Positions 7,947 through 17,599 are shown, numbered from the stretch's first letter. The stretch is 47,463 nt of DNA from Sphingomonas paucimobilis NBRC 13935 (GCF_000739895.2 NZ_BBJS01000052.1:1-47463); one strand, 5' to 3'. The notes: a model not told the origin generated them from the sequence alone. A program made the numbers and translations.

Positions 7947-8483
7947 ATGAAATACGCCACGCTGCTGACCCTCGGCACCGTCGCATTGGGCCTTTCCGCC
8001 TGCGACCAGACCAAGATGGAAACCGGCGCTCCCCTGCCCGGCGCGCCGAGCGCGACCGCGACGCTGCGCACCGGCACGGGCGCCGATGCCGGCCGTGCCA
8101 CCGCGACCGAGGTGGCGGGCGGCCTTCGCGTCACGCTCGACGCGATGAACGTGCCCGCGGGCATGCACGGCGTTCATGTCCATACCGTCGGCCGCTGCGA
8201 CGCGCCCGACTTCACCACCGCCGGCGGTCACTGGAACCCCGCGCAGCGCCAGCATGGCAGCCTCAATCCGCAAGGGCCGCACGAGGGCGACATGCCCAAC
8301 ATGACCGTCGGCAATGACGGACGCGGTACGCTGGGCGTCGTGCTGCCGGGGGCGACCATTGCGGGGCTCCTCGACGCCGATGGCGCGGCGATCATCATCC
8401 ATGCGGCCGCCGACGATCTGAAGACCGATCCCAGCGGCAATAGCGGTGGGCGGATCGCCTGCGGCGTGTTCCAAGCGAACTGA
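7947..8483 (+). CDS. sodC: Superoxide dismutase [Cu-Zn], lipoprotein
   Basis: A 178-residue periplasmic or envelope Cu/Zn superoxide dismutase that converts superoxide to oxygen and peroxide. The N terminus is a lipoprotein signal with lipobox LSAC at Cys19. Metal ligands are all visible: His77 and His79 in HGVHVHTVG, bridging His95, His103 in QHGSLNP, His112 and Asp115 in PHEGD, and His152 in IIIHAAADD. Cys84 and Cys172 can form the conserved disulfide. The chosen ATG has CAGGGAGC upstream; the longer open frame lacks a signal peptide. Lipid anchoring is a known variant of SodC. Confidence 0.94.
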   Translation: MKYATLLTLGTVALGLSACDQTKMETGAPLPGAPSATATLRTGTGADAGRATATEVAGGLRVTLDAMNVPAGMHGVHVHTVGRCDAPDFTTAGGHWNPAQRQHGSLNPQGPHEGDMPNMTVGNDGRGTLGVVLPGATIAGLLDADGAAIIIHAAADDLKTDPSGNSGGRIACGVFQAN

Positions 8484-8562
8484 TCCCTCTCCCACACCAC
8501 ACCCCCACCCCGTCGCGCTCTTCCCGGCGCGGCGGGGCTTTCTTGCCCGCCAGGATCACGCC

Positions 8563-9225
8563 ATGCACACGCCCCTGCCCACCCGCTCGTTCAGCGCTTT
8601 TCTGTTCGATATGGACGGGACCATCCTGAGTTCGATCGCTTCGGCCGAACGGGCCTGGACCGCCTGGGCGGAGCGCCAGGGGCTGGACGTGGCGACGTTC
8701 CTGCCGACGATCCACGGCGTTCAGTCGGTCGAGACGATCCGGCGGCTGAACCTGCCCGGCGTCGATCCGGTGGCGGAAGCCCATGCCCTGACCGAGGCGG
8801 AGATGCTGGACTTGGACGATATCGATCCGATCGGCGGCGCGGCGGCATTCCTGAATGCGCTGCCGGCGGATCGCTGGGCGATCGTCACCTCCGCGCCGAA
8901 ACGGCTGGCGGAAGTGCGGCTAAAGGCGGCCGGCCTGCCGCTGCCCGGTGTGTTCGTGACGGCCGAGGATGCCGAGCGGAGCAAGCCCGCGCCGGATGGC
9001 TTCCTTTTAGGTGCGGAACGGCTGGGTGTGGCGCCGCAGGACTGCCTGGCATTCGAGGACGCTCCTGCCGGCATCGCAGCGGCCGAGGCAGCGGGCATGA
9101 CCGTGGTGGTGATCGCGCAGACCCACCGTGAGTTGATGGATACCCATCATCCGATAGTGAAGGATTATCGCGATCTGGCGGTGGAATGGGATGGGGCGAG
9201 CTTGCGGCTGGAGCATCGCGTTTAG
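8563..9225 (+). CDS. HAD-IA family phosphatase (sugar phosphatase / phosphoglucomutase-like)
   Basis: A 220-residue haloacid dehalogenase superfamily hydrolase. Motif I is FLFDMDGT (nucleophile Asp16, acid/base Asp18), motif II the serine/threonine of WAIVTSAP, motif III the lysine in SKPAPDGF, and motif IV FEDAPAG. A helical cap of about 70 residues follows motif I, which places it in subfamily IA beside YfbT/YniC-like sugar phosphatases. The substrate is not determinable. The ATG at 8563 starts just before the core; the open frame upstream is non-coding. It is convergent with the suf operon. Confidence 0.9.
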   Translation: MHTPLPTRSFSAFLFDMDGTILSSIASAERAWTAWAERQGLDVATFLPTIHGVQSVETIRRLNLPGVDPVAEAHALTEAEMLDLDDIDPIGGAAAFLNALPADRWAIVTSAPKRLAEVRLKAAGLPLPGVFVTAEDAERSKPAPDGFLLGAERLGVAPQDCLAFEDAPAGIAAAEAAGMTVVVIAQTHRELMDTHHPIVKDYRDLAVEWDGASLRLEHRV

Positions 9226-9303
9226 GGCCGCGACGCTCCCCCTTCCCACACATTAACGCGGGCGCACCGGAACAGTGAGCGTGTCCGAGTCGCCTATCCC
9301 AAG

Positions 9304-9335
9304 CTCCATTCAGCCTGAGCGCCGTCGAAGGCCAA
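9304..9335. repeat. Copy of the CCGTTCAGCCTGAG...GTCGAAGG repeat family
   Basis: Reads CATTCAGCCTGAGC, then GTCGAAGGCC. Full or partial copies occur at about 21910, 29653, 34708, 39981 and 40063. It lies in the convergent gap between the HAD gene and sufA. Confidence 0.75.
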
Positions 9336-9349
9336 GGGAAACCTTCACC

Positions 9350-9703
9350 TCAAACCGTAAAGCTCTCCCCACAGCCGCACGCACCCTTGGCGTTGGGGTT
9401 CTGAAACACGAACCCGGCGGTGAAGTCGTCCTCGACCCAATCCATAGTCGAGCCGATCAGATACAGGATCGACCCGCCATCGACGAACAGCGTGCCGCCG
9501 GGCGTGTCGATCTTCTCGTCGAACGCCTTGGCCTCGGTGACATAATCGACCGAATAGGCCAGCCCCGAACAGCCCCGACGCGGCGTCGACAGCTTGACCC
9601 CGATCGCCCCTTCCGGCGCACGGGCCATCAGATCGGCGATCCGCGCTTCCGCCGAAGGCGTCAGGTTCAGCGCGGCGGGACGTGGGCGCAGGGTGGTTGC
9701 CAT
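9350..9703 (-). CDS. sufA: Iron-sulfur cluster assembly scaffold/carrier, A-type
   Basis: A 117-residue A-type carrier (SufA/IscA/ErpA family) that passes assembled Fe-S clusters to apo-proteins. The three conserved cysteines are Cys45 in RRGCSGLAY and Cys109 and Cys111 in ACGCGESF. It is the last gene of the suf operon, two bases after the sufT-like stop, which is the main reason to call it SufA rather than ErpA. The ATG at 9703 matches the usual family length; the open frame further upstream lies within the previous gene. Confidence 0.9.
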   Translation of the reverse strand: MATTLRPRPAALNLTPSAEARIADLMARAPEGAIGVKLSTPRRGCSGLAYSVDYVTEAKAFDEKIDTPGGTLFVDGGSILYLIGSTMDWVEDDFTAGFVFQNPNAKGACGCGESFTV

Positions 9704-9705
9704 GA

Positions 9706-10179
9706 TCAGAGCATTCCCAGTTCGAGCTTGGCATCGTCCGACATCTTCTGCGGATCCCAGGGCGGGTCCCAAATCAGGTTGACGTCAGCGGTCGCGATCC
9801 CCGGCACGGCCGAGACGCGCAGTTCAACCTCGCCCGGCATCGACTCGGCGACCGGGCAATGCGGGGTGGTCAGCGTCATCGTCACGACGGCATGGCTGCC
9901 CTCGGTCACTTCGACGCCGTAGATCAGCCCCAAGTCATAGATGTTGACCGGGATTTCGGGGTCGTAAATGTCCTTCAGCGCGTCGATGATCCCGTCATAG
10001 AGCGCGCCGCCCGGCTGGGTCGGATCGTCCGCGGTCGGCTTTTGCGAAAGGAAGCCCGACAGATAGTCGCGCTGCCGCTCGGCCGGAGCGTCTTGGGCCG
10101 GCGATTCGACAACGTCCTGCACGCGCGCCTTGGGCGGCTGCGCGACGCTGTCCACTTCCTCGATCTTGTAATCGCTCAT
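9706..10179 (-). CDS. sufT: SUF system Fe-S assembly protein, MIP18/DUF59 family
   Basis: A 157-residue protein with a disordered charged N-terminal 55 residues and then a DUF59/MIP18 domain: DPEIPVNIYDLGLIYGVEV and the conserved cysteine in TTPHCPVAESMP. Such proteins, often annotated SufT, help deliver or mature Fe-S clusters. The N-terminal extension is typical of the SUF-linked alphaproteobacterial form. Its ATG overlaps the sufS stop as ATGA. The symbol is given by family and context; a biochemical role in this organism is inferred. Confidence 0.88.
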   Translation of the reverse strand: MSDYKIEEVDSVAQPPKARVQDVVESPAQDAPAERQRDYLSGFLSQKPTADDPTQPGGALYDGIIDALKDIYDPEIPVNIYDLGLIYGVEVTEGSHAVVTMTLTTPHCPVAESMPGEVELRVSAVPGIATADVNLIWDPPWDPQKMSDDAKLELGML

Positions 10180-11381
10180 CCGAAAATCCTCGTGACCCGC
10201 CGGACGCCATCCACCAGCGCCACGACGTCATCGGGTCCGTTATACACGCCGAAACTCGCCCGCGCGGTGGCGGGCAGACCGAGCGCCTCCATCAAAGGCT
10301 GGGCGCAGTGATGGCCCGCGCGGATCGCCACCCGACTCTCGTCCAATATGGTGCCGATATCATGGGGATGAACCCCCTCGACCGCGAAACTGACGATTCC
10401 GGCGGAGTCTTCCGGCCCCAGCAGCCGCACCGAGTTGATCGTCGACAGCCCCTCTCGCGCCTGCGCGACCAGCGCCGTTTCGTGCGCGTGGATCGCATCC
10501 AGGCCGATGGCCGAAACATAGTCGATCGCGGCATGAAGCCCTAGCGCGCCGACGATATGCGGCGTTCCCGCCTCGAACCGGCCCGGCGGCGGGGCATAGG
10601 TGGTCTTCTCGAAGCTGACCCGGTCGATCATCGACCCGCCACCTTGATAGGGGGGCATGGCGTCGAGCAGTTCGGGCCGCGCCCACAGCACGCCGATCCC
10701 GGTCGGACCGTAGAGCTTGTGGCCCGAAAAGACGTAGAAATCGCAGTCGAGCGCCTTCACATCGACCGCGATGCGCGGCACCGCCTGGCACCCGTCGAGC
10801 AGGATCTTGGCGCCGACACCATGCGCCAGATCGGCGGCACGCCGCCCGTCCAGCACCGAGCCCAGCACGTTCGACACATGGCCCAGCGACACCAGCTTAT
10901 GCGCCGGGGTCAGCATCCGCTCCATCGCGTCCAAGTCGATGCGGTGATCGTGCGTCAGCGGCAACACGTCGATCGCGACGCCTAACCGCTCGGCGACCAT
11001 CTGCCACGGCACGATGTTGGAGTGATGCTCCAGCATCGACAGCAGGATGCGGTCGCCCGCCTTCAGCTGCGTCGCGGCCCAGCATTGCGCGACGAGGTTG
11101 ATCCCCTCGGTTGCACCGCGCGTGAAGACGATCTCGCTCGCCGATCCCGCCCCGATGAACCGCGCGGTGGCTTCGCGCGCCGCCTCATAGGCCAGCGTCA
11201 TGTCGGCCGAGCGTTGATAGACGCCGCGATGCACGGTGGCATAGCTGGTGTCATAGGCACGGGTGATCGCCTCGATCACGGTTTGCGGCTTCTGCGCGGT
11301 CGCGGCGGTGTCGAGATAGGCCCACCCTTGCGGGATCGCCGGAAAATCCGCCACCCGGTCGAGAGGCGCGGCGGTCGTCAA
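10176..11381 (-). CDS. sufS: Cysteine desulfurase SufS
   Basis: A 401-residue group II PLP-dependent cysteine desulfurase, which takes sulfur from cysteine for cluster assembly. The PLP lysine is Lys222 in FSGHKLYGPTGIG and the catalytic cysteine Cys359 in RAGHHCAQPLM. The open frame runs far upstream within sufD, but the start must be near residue MTTAAPLDRV. A TTG at 11381 overlaps the sufD stop as TTGA and has GGAGG seven bases upstream, so I choose this non-ATG start. Neither SufE nor SufU, the usual sulfur acceptor partners, is encoded in the window. Confidence 0.93.
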   Translation of the reverse strand: MTTAAPLDRVADFPAIPQGWAYLDTAATAQKPQTVIEAITRAYDTSYATVHRGVYQRSADMTLAYEAAREATARFIGAGSASEIVFTRGATEGINLVAQCWAATQLKAGDRILLSMLEHHSNIVPWQMVAERLGVAIDVLPLTHDHRIDLDAMERMLTPAHKLVSLGHVSNVLGSVLDGRRAADLAHGVGAKILLDGCQAVPRIAVDVKALDCDFYVFSGHKLYGPTGIGVLWARPELLDAMPPYQGGGSMIDRVSFEKTTYAPPPGRFEAGTPHIVGALGLHAAIDYVSAIGLDAIHAHETALVAQAREGLSTINSVRLLGPEDSAGIVSFAVEGVHPHDIGTILDESRVAIRAGHHCAQPLMEALGLPATARASFGVYNGPDDVVALVDGVRRVTRIFG

Positions 11382-12453
11382 AGCGCCGCCTCCAGCCACG
11401 CATCGGCGTCCGCCGCAAAGGCCTCGCGCACCGCGTCGTTGCCGATCCGATCGATCGCATCCGCCACGAAGGCGCGGGTCAGCAGCGCCTGCGCGCGGGG
11501 CTTCGGGATGCCCCGGCTCTGCATGTAGAACAGTGCGCGCGCATCCAGTTCGCCCACGGTCGCACCGTGTGCGCACTTCACATCGTCGGCGAAGATCTCC
11601 AGCTCGGGCTTCAAATTCACCGTCGCCGTCCGCTGGAGCAGCAGGCCGCGAAGCGACTGTTCGCCATCGGTCTTCTGCGCATGACGCGCCACCTCGACAC
11701 GGGCGGCAAGGCTCGCCTGGCTGCGATCGGCAGCGACCGCGCGCCACAGCTGATGGCTCTGGCCGTTCAGCGCGGCGTGACGCAGACTGACGGCGCACTC
11801 CTGCTTCAACTCGCCCTTGGTCAGCAGCGCACCGCCGAACTCGGCATAGGCGCCGTCGCCGGTCTGGGTGATGCCGCCGTCGATCCGTGCGCCCATATTG
11901 CCCGCCGCCAGGAAGGTCGCCGTCAGGCTCGCGCCCTCGCCCAGTTCGGCTTCCTCGCGCAGCGAGACGAAGCCGTCATCCTGCAACAACCGGACGCCAC
12001 GCATCAGCCGCGCCGACGCCGCCAGCTTCACCCGCGTCAGCCGGTTGGTCCAGCCGCGTCCGACATAGGTCTCATAGACCTGCGCCGCCGCATCCTCGGC
12101 CAGCACGATCTCGGCGGGCAGATGATTGGCCGCGCCGCTGGCGACATGGACGATCTGCACCGGATCGGCGACCGCATCGCGCTCCAGCCGCAGCGACCAG
12201 CCACGCCCCAGTGCCTGGCGACCCAGCGGGTGGTCGCTCGCGTCGATCTGGGTCAGCTGGACCAGGCCAAGATTGCTGGCATTCTCATCCAGCACGCCGT
12301 CGACGAACAGCAACCGCGCGCCCGGCAGATCGAGGAAACGATCCGCCCCCGTGACGGGCACCGCCCGCTCGCTCTCCGCCGCCCGGCGCAGCGCGTCGAT
12401 ATCGGCCCAGCGCCACGCCTCTTCGCGCGTGGAGGGGAGTTCCAGCGTGATCG

Positions 12454-12457
<4 letters not shown>
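11378..12457 (-). CDS. sufD: Fe-S cluster assembly protein SufD
   Basis: A 359-residue SufD, partner of SufB in the SufBC2D scaffold complex. The C-terminal half shows the SufBD beta-helix signature: KPELEIFADDVKCAHGATVG, followed by the helical end FYMQSRGIPKPRAQALLTRA. The N-terminal region is helical and charged. It starts with a GTG whose last bases form the sufC stop (GTGA overlap), and ends in a TTGA overlap with sufS, so it is translationally coupled on both sides. Somewhat shorter than E. coli SufD. Confidence 0.93.
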
Positions 12458-13206
<749 letters not shown>

Positions 13207-13434
13207 TTACTTATTCCACCGTTCTAAAAACTTGCAAGTCAGATGAGCAGCCTCACCGACACCTTTTTCAGGATCGGCAAAATGCTGTACCGAAAGCACT
13301 TCAAGTCGCATTTCATCAGCGCCTTCATTCACCACCAAGGTTTCGCCAACCCTCGGCAGGAACTGAAAGTTATACATGTCAGCTACGAGCGGAGGCCCAT
13401 CTTTTTCGTCAGTGTGCACGAAAACACGCGACAT
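13207..13434 (-). CDS. Small hypothetical protein inserted between sufB and sufC
   Basis: A 75-residue protein that I do not recognise. It looks like a small beta-rich fold: YNFQFLPRVGETLVV, then RLEVLSVQHFAD, and ends in CKFLERWNK. The ATG overlaps the sufB stop by one base (TAATG), and the stop codon abuts the sufC GTG, so it is coupled to both neighbours. My base count gives 110 G+C of 228 (48%), far below the neighbouring suf genes, and it uses AT-ending codons freely, which suggests recent acquisition. It may be a late insertion that keeps coupling, or a genuine Suf accessory. Function cannot be stated. Confidence 0.8.
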   Translation of the reverse strand: MSRVFVHTDEKDGPPLVADMYNFQFLPRVGETLVVNEGADEMRLEVLSVQHFADPEKGVGEAAHLTCKFLERWNK

Positions 13435-14897
13435 TAACCGACGCTCCCCTCCAGCGAAATCCCTAGCAGCTTCTGCGCCTCGACCGCGAACTCCATCGGG
13501 AGTTGCTGCAGCACCTCACGCGCGAAGCCGTTGACGATCAGTGCGACCGCCGCTTCCTGATCCAGCCCGCGGCTCATCGCGTAGAAGAGCTGGTCCTCGC
13601 TGATCTTGCTGGTCGTCGCCTCATGCTCGATCTGCGCGCTGGGGTTCTTCACCTCGATGTACGGCACGGTATGCGCGCCGCACTGGTCGCCCAGCAGCAG
13701 GCTGTCGCACTGGGTGAAGTTGCGGACATTCTCGGCGGTCGCCGCGACGCGGACGAGCCCGCGATAGGTGTTGTCCGACCGCCCGGCCGAAATCCCCTTC
13801 GACACGATGGTCGAGCGGGTGTTCTTGCCCAGATGGATCATCTTGGTGCCGGTATCGGCCTGCTGGCGATTGTTGGTGACCGCGACCGAGTAGAACTCGC
13901 CGACCGAACCGTCGCCCGCCAGCACGCAGGACGGGTATTTCCATGTCACCGCCGAGCCGGTTTCGACCTGCGTCCACGACACCTTGCTGTTTTTACCCTG
14001 GCACAGCGCGCGCTTAGTGACGAAATTATAGATGCCGCCGACGCCATTCTCGTCGCCCGGATACCAGTTCTGGACGGTCGAATATTTGATCTCGGCATCG
14101 TCCAGCGCGACCAGTTCGACCACCGCCGCGTGCAGCTGGTTCTCGTCGCGCATCGGCGCGGTGCAGCCCTCGAGATAGGAGACATAGGCCCCCTTGTCCG
14201 CGACGATCAGCGTGCGTTCGAACTGGCCGGTATTCTCCGCGTTGATGCGGAAATAGGTCGACAATTCCATCGGGCAGCGGACGCCCTCGGGAATGTAGAC
14301 GAAGGTGCCGTCCGAAAAGACCGCCGAGTTGAGCGTCGCGAAATAGTTATCGCGCTGCGGCACGACCTTGCCCAGCCACTTGCGGACCAGATCGGGATAT
14401 TCCTTGATCGCCTCGGAGATCGAACGGAAGATCACGCCCGCCGCTTCCAGCTCCTTGCGGAAGGTGGTCGCGACCGAGACGCTGTCGAACACGGCGTCGA
14501 CCGCGACCTTGCGCGCGCCCTCGACGCCCGCCAGCACTTCCTGCTCGGCGATCGGAATGCCCAGCTTCTCATAGGTCCGCCGGATTTCGGGATCGAGCTC
14601 GTCCAGTGACGCGATCGTCTTCTTCTGCTTGGGCTCCGCGTAATAATACGCGTCCTGATAGTCGATCGGCGGGATGTTGAGCTTGGCCCAGTCGGGCGTC
14701 TCCAGCGTCTGCCACAGGCGGAACGCCTTCAGCCGCCAGTCGAGCATCCATTCCGGCTCGCCCTTCTTGGCAGAGATATAGCGGACCGTATCCTCGCTCA
14801 GCCCCTTGGGCGCGAAGTCCTGCTCGATCTCGGTGGCGAAGCCCCACTCATACTTCTTGTTGGCGGCGGCAAGCGCCTCTGCATTTTTCGTGGCCAT
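13434..14897 (-). CDS. sufB: Fe-S cluster assembly protein SufB
   Basis: A 487-residue SufB, the scaffold subunit on which clusters form. Diagnostic parts are [13 protein letters not shown] near residue 50, [20 protein letters not shown], the beta-helix core from about residue 200, and the C-terminal [20 protein letters not shown] and [20 protein letters not shown]. The ATG at 14897 overlaps the regulator's stop as TGATG, and the start is confirmed by the conserved MATKN...YEWGF opening. The gene is complete and looks functional. Confidence 0.97.
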   Translation of the reverse strand: MATKNAEALAAANKKYEWGFATEIEQDFAPKGLSEDTVRYISAKKGEPEWMLDWRLKAFRLWQTLETPDWAKLNIPPIDYQDAYYYAEPKQKKTIASLDELDPEIRRTYEKLGIPIAEQEVLAGVEGARKVAVDAVFDSVSVATTFRKELEAAGVIFRSISEAIKEYPDLVRKWLGKVVPQRDNYFATLNSAVFSDGTFVYIPEGVRCPMELSTYFRINAENTGQFERTLIVADKGAYVSYLEGCTAPMRDENQLHAAVVELVALDDAEIKYSTVQNWYPGDENGVGGIYNFVTKRALCQGKNSKVSWTQVETGSAVTWKYPSCVLAGDGSVGEFYSVAVTNNRQQADTGTKMIHLGKNTRSTIVSKGISAGRSDNTYRGLVRVAATAENVRNFTQCDSLLLGDQCGAHTVPYIEVKNPSAQIEHEATTSKISEDQLFYAMSRGLDQEAAVALIVNGFAREVLQQLPMEFAVEAQKLLGISLEGSVG

Positions 14898-15352
14898 CAG
14901 GCGAATACCCCCGGACGCGGAGAAGCGTCCATCACTTGCGATTCAACAGGATCGGCGGCGAGCGTCGCGAGCGTCACCCCGGAAAAGGCGGCGCGTACCG
15001 CCTGATTGACGACATGCCAATGCGGCCGGACGCGACATTGCATTTCCAGGCCGCAGTCATGCGCGGCGCCCTCGACGCAGGCGGTCAACGCGATCGGGCC
15101 GTCCACCGCCTCGACGATATCAGCCAGGCTGATCGCATCGGCGTCTCGGGCGAGGCGAATGCCGCCGCCGGTGCCACGCGTGCTCTCGATCAGCCCAGCA
15201 CCCGCCAACCGGCTGACCAGCTTCTGCGCGGTGGGCAGCGGCACGCCCGTCTGCCCCGCCAGCAGGGTCGCATTGCTCCGCCCGCCCACGCCTTCACGCG
15301 CGGCGGCGGTCATCATCACGACCGCATAATCGGCTAGGCTGGAAAGGCGCAT
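14897..15352 (-). CDS. Rrf2-family Fe-S-sensing regulator of the suf operon
   Basis: A 151-residue Rrf2 transcription factor (IscR/SufR-like). The N-terminal winged helix contains [14 protein letters not shown], the [18 protein letters not shown] recognition region and the wing [13 protein letters not shown]. Three cysteines (92, 100, 106) followed by His111 and His113 could bind an Fe-S cluster; the spacing C-x7-C-x5-C differs slightly from IscR. The ATG at 15352 is preferred to an upstream TTG. It is the first gene of the operon, and its own ribosome binding site lies in a 27-base palindrome, so autoregulation in response to cluster status is likely. Confidence 0.92.
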   Translation of the reverse strand: MRLSSLADYAVVMMTAAAREGVGGRSNATLLAGQTGVPLPTAQKLVSRLAGAGLIESTRGTGGGIRLARDADAISLADIVEAVDGPIALTACVEGAAHDCGLEMQCRVRPHWHVVNQAVRAAFSGVTLATLAADPVESQVMDASPRPGVFA

Positions 15353-15357
15353 GATCT

Positions 15358-15384
15358 CCAATCGGATGGATTTGGTCCGATTGG
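15358..15384. promoter_or_regulatory. Palindromic operator candidate of the suf operon
   Basis: Perfect nine-base arms CCAATCGGA (15358-15366) and TCCGATTGG (15376-15384) with a nine-base centre, 27 bases in all. On the transcript strand the downstream arm merges with the GGAG of the regulator gene, whose ATG lies five bases further. The length and symmetry fit a dimeric Rrf2 protein. A second, interleaved inverted repeat ATTTG...CAAAT spans 15370-15389. Confidence 0.65.
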
Positions 15385-15413
15385 CAAATGGGCGTGAGGG
15401 GCCGGTTCGTCAA
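15385..15413 (-). promoter_or_regulatory. Likely suf operon promoter
   Basis: On the minus strand a TTGACG (15413-15408) is followed after 17 bases by CATTTG (15390-15385), a weak -10. The palindrome begins next to the -10, so a bound regulator would block initiation. Confidence 0.4.
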
Positions 15414-15468
15414 CCGCGAATGCGCACGGGAATTTCGATGGGTGTGAGTGAGGGGACAATTCCCCAAT

Positions 15469-15555
15469 CGTCATTGCGAGGAGCGGAGCGAAGCGAAGCA
15501 ATCCAGGGCGCCCGGGCGTGGGACCCTGGATTGCTTCGCTTCGCTCGCAATGACG
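15469..15555. repeat. Long interspersed palindromic repeat
   Basis: Arms of about 30 bases, CGTCATTGCGAGG... and ...CGCAATGACG, with only short interruptions (AAGCAATCCAGGG against CCCTGGATTGCTT). It ends one base before the stop codon of the downstream dehydrogenase gene and lies upstream of the suf promoter, so it may insulate the two transcripts. Confidence 0.85.
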
Positions 15556-15556
15556 C

Positions 15557-16603
15557 TTAGCGCCCGATCAGGCCTTGTGCGATCTCGTCCGCTACGTCCG
15601 ACGCCGGATGGCCGGTTTCGGCCGAGCGCTGCCACACCTGCTCCAGCCGCTCGGGGATCTTGGCGATGCGCGCCATGACCTCGGCCTCGTCGCCCTGACC
15701 CAGATATTCCAGGCCGACATTGATGATGCCGCCTGCGTTGATGACGTAATCGGGGGCATAGAGGATGCCCGTCTCCGCCACGCGCGCGCCGTCTTCGCGG
15801 GTCGCCAGCTGGTTGTTGGCGCCGCCTGCGACGACCTTGGCCTTCAGCCGCTGGATCGAATCGGCGTTCAGCACCGCGCCCAGCGCATTGGGGCTGACCA
15901 GATCGACATCGGCGAACAGGATCTCGTCGGCCGAGGCGACGCTGGCCCCCAGTTCCGCCGCCATCTGCTCGGCCCGCGCCTGGTTGACGTCGGCGATGGT
16001 CAGGATCGCGCCGTCCTTCGCCAGCAGCTTGGCGAGACCGCCGCCGACCGAGCCGACGCCCTGGATCGCGACGCGCACGCCCTTCATGTCGGTCACGCCC
16101 AGCCCGCGCTTGGCCGCCGCCTTGACGCCCAGATAGACGCCGTGCGCGGTGTAGGGGCCGGGATCGCCGCCCGCCGCGCCGCTCGCCACCGGCAGGCCGG
16201 AGACATAGCGGGTCTGGGTCGCGATGATCTTCATCCGCTCCTCGGACATGCCGACGTCCTCGGCGGTGACATAGCGACCGGCCAGAGATTCGACCGCCCG
16301 GCCGAACGCTTCCAACTGCGCGGTGGTGATGACGTCACCCTGTTTGGCCGCCAGCACCACGCCCTTGCCGCCGCCCAGCGCCAGACCCGCCATCGCGTTC
16401 TTGTAGCTCATGCCGCGCGACAGGCGCAGCGCGTCGGTGATGGCGAGCGCCGGGGTGGCATAATGCCAGAAGCGCGCGCCCCCCGCCGCCGGGCCGAGAT
16501 GCGTCGAGTGCACGGCAATGACCGCCTGCAGCCCCGAGGCGGGATCGGTGAACAGATGCACGCCCTCATGCGCGTCGAAATCGGGAAAACCCCAGTTCGT
16601 CAT
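15557..16603 (-). CDS. Leu/Glu/Phe/Val dehydrogenase (leucine dehydrogenase type)
   Basis: A 348-residue amino-acid dehydrogenase that would deaminate branched-chain amino acids oxidatively with NAD. The dimerisation/substrate half holds AAGGARFWHYATPALAITDA, with MSYKNAMAGLALGGGKG containing the catalytic lysine Lys80. The Rossmann part begins VRVAIQGVGSVGGGLAKLL (GxGxxG at 182-187). Length fits leucine dehydrogenases. The ATG at 16603 has GAAGGACG upstream; the open frame upstream runs into tRNA-His and is not coding. The exact amino acid preference is inferred from family resemblance. Confidence 0.88.
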   Translation of the reverse strand: MTNWGFPDFDAHEGVHLFTDPASGLQAVIAVHSTHLGPAAGGARFWHYATPALAITDALRLSRGMSYKNAMAGLALGGGKGVVLAAKQGDVITTAQLEAFGRAVESLAGRYVTAEDVGMSEERMKIIATQTRYVSGLPVASGAAGGDPGPYTAHGVYLGVKAAAKRGLGVTDMKGVRVAIQGVGSVGGGLAKLLAKDGAILTIADVNQARAEQMAAELGASVASADEILFADVDLVSPNALGAVLNADSIQRLKAKVVAGGANNQLATREDGARVAETGILYAPDYVINAGGIINVGLEYLGQGDEAEVMARIAKIPERLEQVWQRSAETGHPASDVADEIAQGLIGR

Positions 16604-16736
16604 GCTCGTCCTTCGGTCCGACAAATGCGGAACCGGACCGAGTCTTCCGACCCGGCCACCCAATCGGTGAGGATTTAGGGGGGACACGGGCTTGGAAGGG
16701 GGCCGGTGCCGTGGCCAGCGAAATGGCCGGAAAGAA

Positions 16737-16814
16737 TGGGGCGACCGACGGGACTTGAACCCGCAACTTCCGGCATCACAAGCCGGCGCTCTAACCAATT
16801 GAACTACGGTCGCC
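16737..16814 (-). tRNA. tRNA-His (anticodon GTG)
   Basis: Starts with the extra G at -1 opposite C73, the histidine identity pair, followed by acceptor GCGACCG pairing with CGGTCGC. The anticodon stem CCGGC/GCCGG encloses TTGTGAT, giving GTG. The T loop is TTCAAGT, and the CCA end is encoded. It lies between the gsp operon end and the dehydrogenase gene on the same strand. Confidence 0.95.
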
Positions 16815-16876
16815 GCGAAGGACTGCGCCCCTAAACGGGATGACGGCCTTTCGTCAAGCGGTCAAAAGCGCGCGCT

Positions 16877-17599
16877 TTAGAATCTTCCCTGCGCCGAAAG
16901 TCGGTATCCACCACCCGACCCGGCGACGAAGCCGAGCTGCTCCAGCTTCGCGGCGGCCGCCGGATCGCTCGGGCTCAGGACCAGGTCGGCGGTATAACGG
17001 CCATCGGGGCGGATGCGCAGGTTGACGGCCTCGGTGCCGCCCTGCCCCGTCATCGGCAGCAGCAGCGCGCCCGCCTCGCACCGGGCATTGCCCATCATGG
17101 TGGGGGGCAGCGGCAGGCCACCGGCCTCGCCGGTCACGGTCGCGCGGACGCGCCCGCCGGCTTCCTCGCACACCCCGTCACGAAAGCGGACGGTCACATC
17201 CTCCAGCGCCAGCGTGGTGACGGGCAAGGGCGCGAACAGCGCGGCGGCGGGCAGGCTGGCGGTGACGCCGTCAATGCCCATCGCGTGGCGGCTGATCGTC
17301 GCCGCGCCCGCGATCGGGCGACCATCGGCGCCCGCGCCCTCGAATGCCAGCCGCGCCCGGCCGACGAGCAGCGCGAGGGGCGACAGCGATACCCGCAGAT
17401 CGCCGAGCGCCACATCGCCGAACCGCGCCTCCAACAGGCTACCGCCCCAGATGGTGCCGCCGACCCGCCGCGCGCTCAGCCCCTGATCGGCCAGCCCGGT
17501 CGCGCCCAGCGCCAGGCGCATCGGCAGGAAGACGATCAGCGCCACGACCAGCATGGCGGCGAACAGCACCGACGGACGCGTGGCCAGCCGCAACCGCAT
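16877..17599 (-). CDS. gspN: Type II secretion system protein GspN
   Basis: A 240-residue protein with one N-terminal membrane anchor (about residues 10-30) and a periplasmic beta-rich body. Family marks: GTIWGGSL near the start, FGDVALGDLRVSLSPLALLVG in the centre, and a cysteine pair flanking the loop region. It is the last gene of the gsp operon and overlaps the gspM stop by one base (TGATG). GspN is an optional component found in some T2SS operons; its exact role is unclear. The call depends on sequence pattern and on its terminal position in the operon. Confidence 0.85.
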   Translation of the reverse strand: MRLRLATRPSVLFAAMLVVALIVFLPMRLALGATGLADQGLSARRVGGTIWGGSLLEARFGDVALGDLRVSLSPLALLVGRARLAFEGAGADGRPIAGAATISRHAMGIDGVTASLPAAALFAPLPVTTLALEDVTVRFRDGVCEEAGGRVRATVTGEAGGLPLPPTMMGNARCEAGALLLPMTGQGGTEAVNLRIRPDGRYTADLVLSPSDPAAAAKLEQLGFVAGSGGGYRLSAQGRF

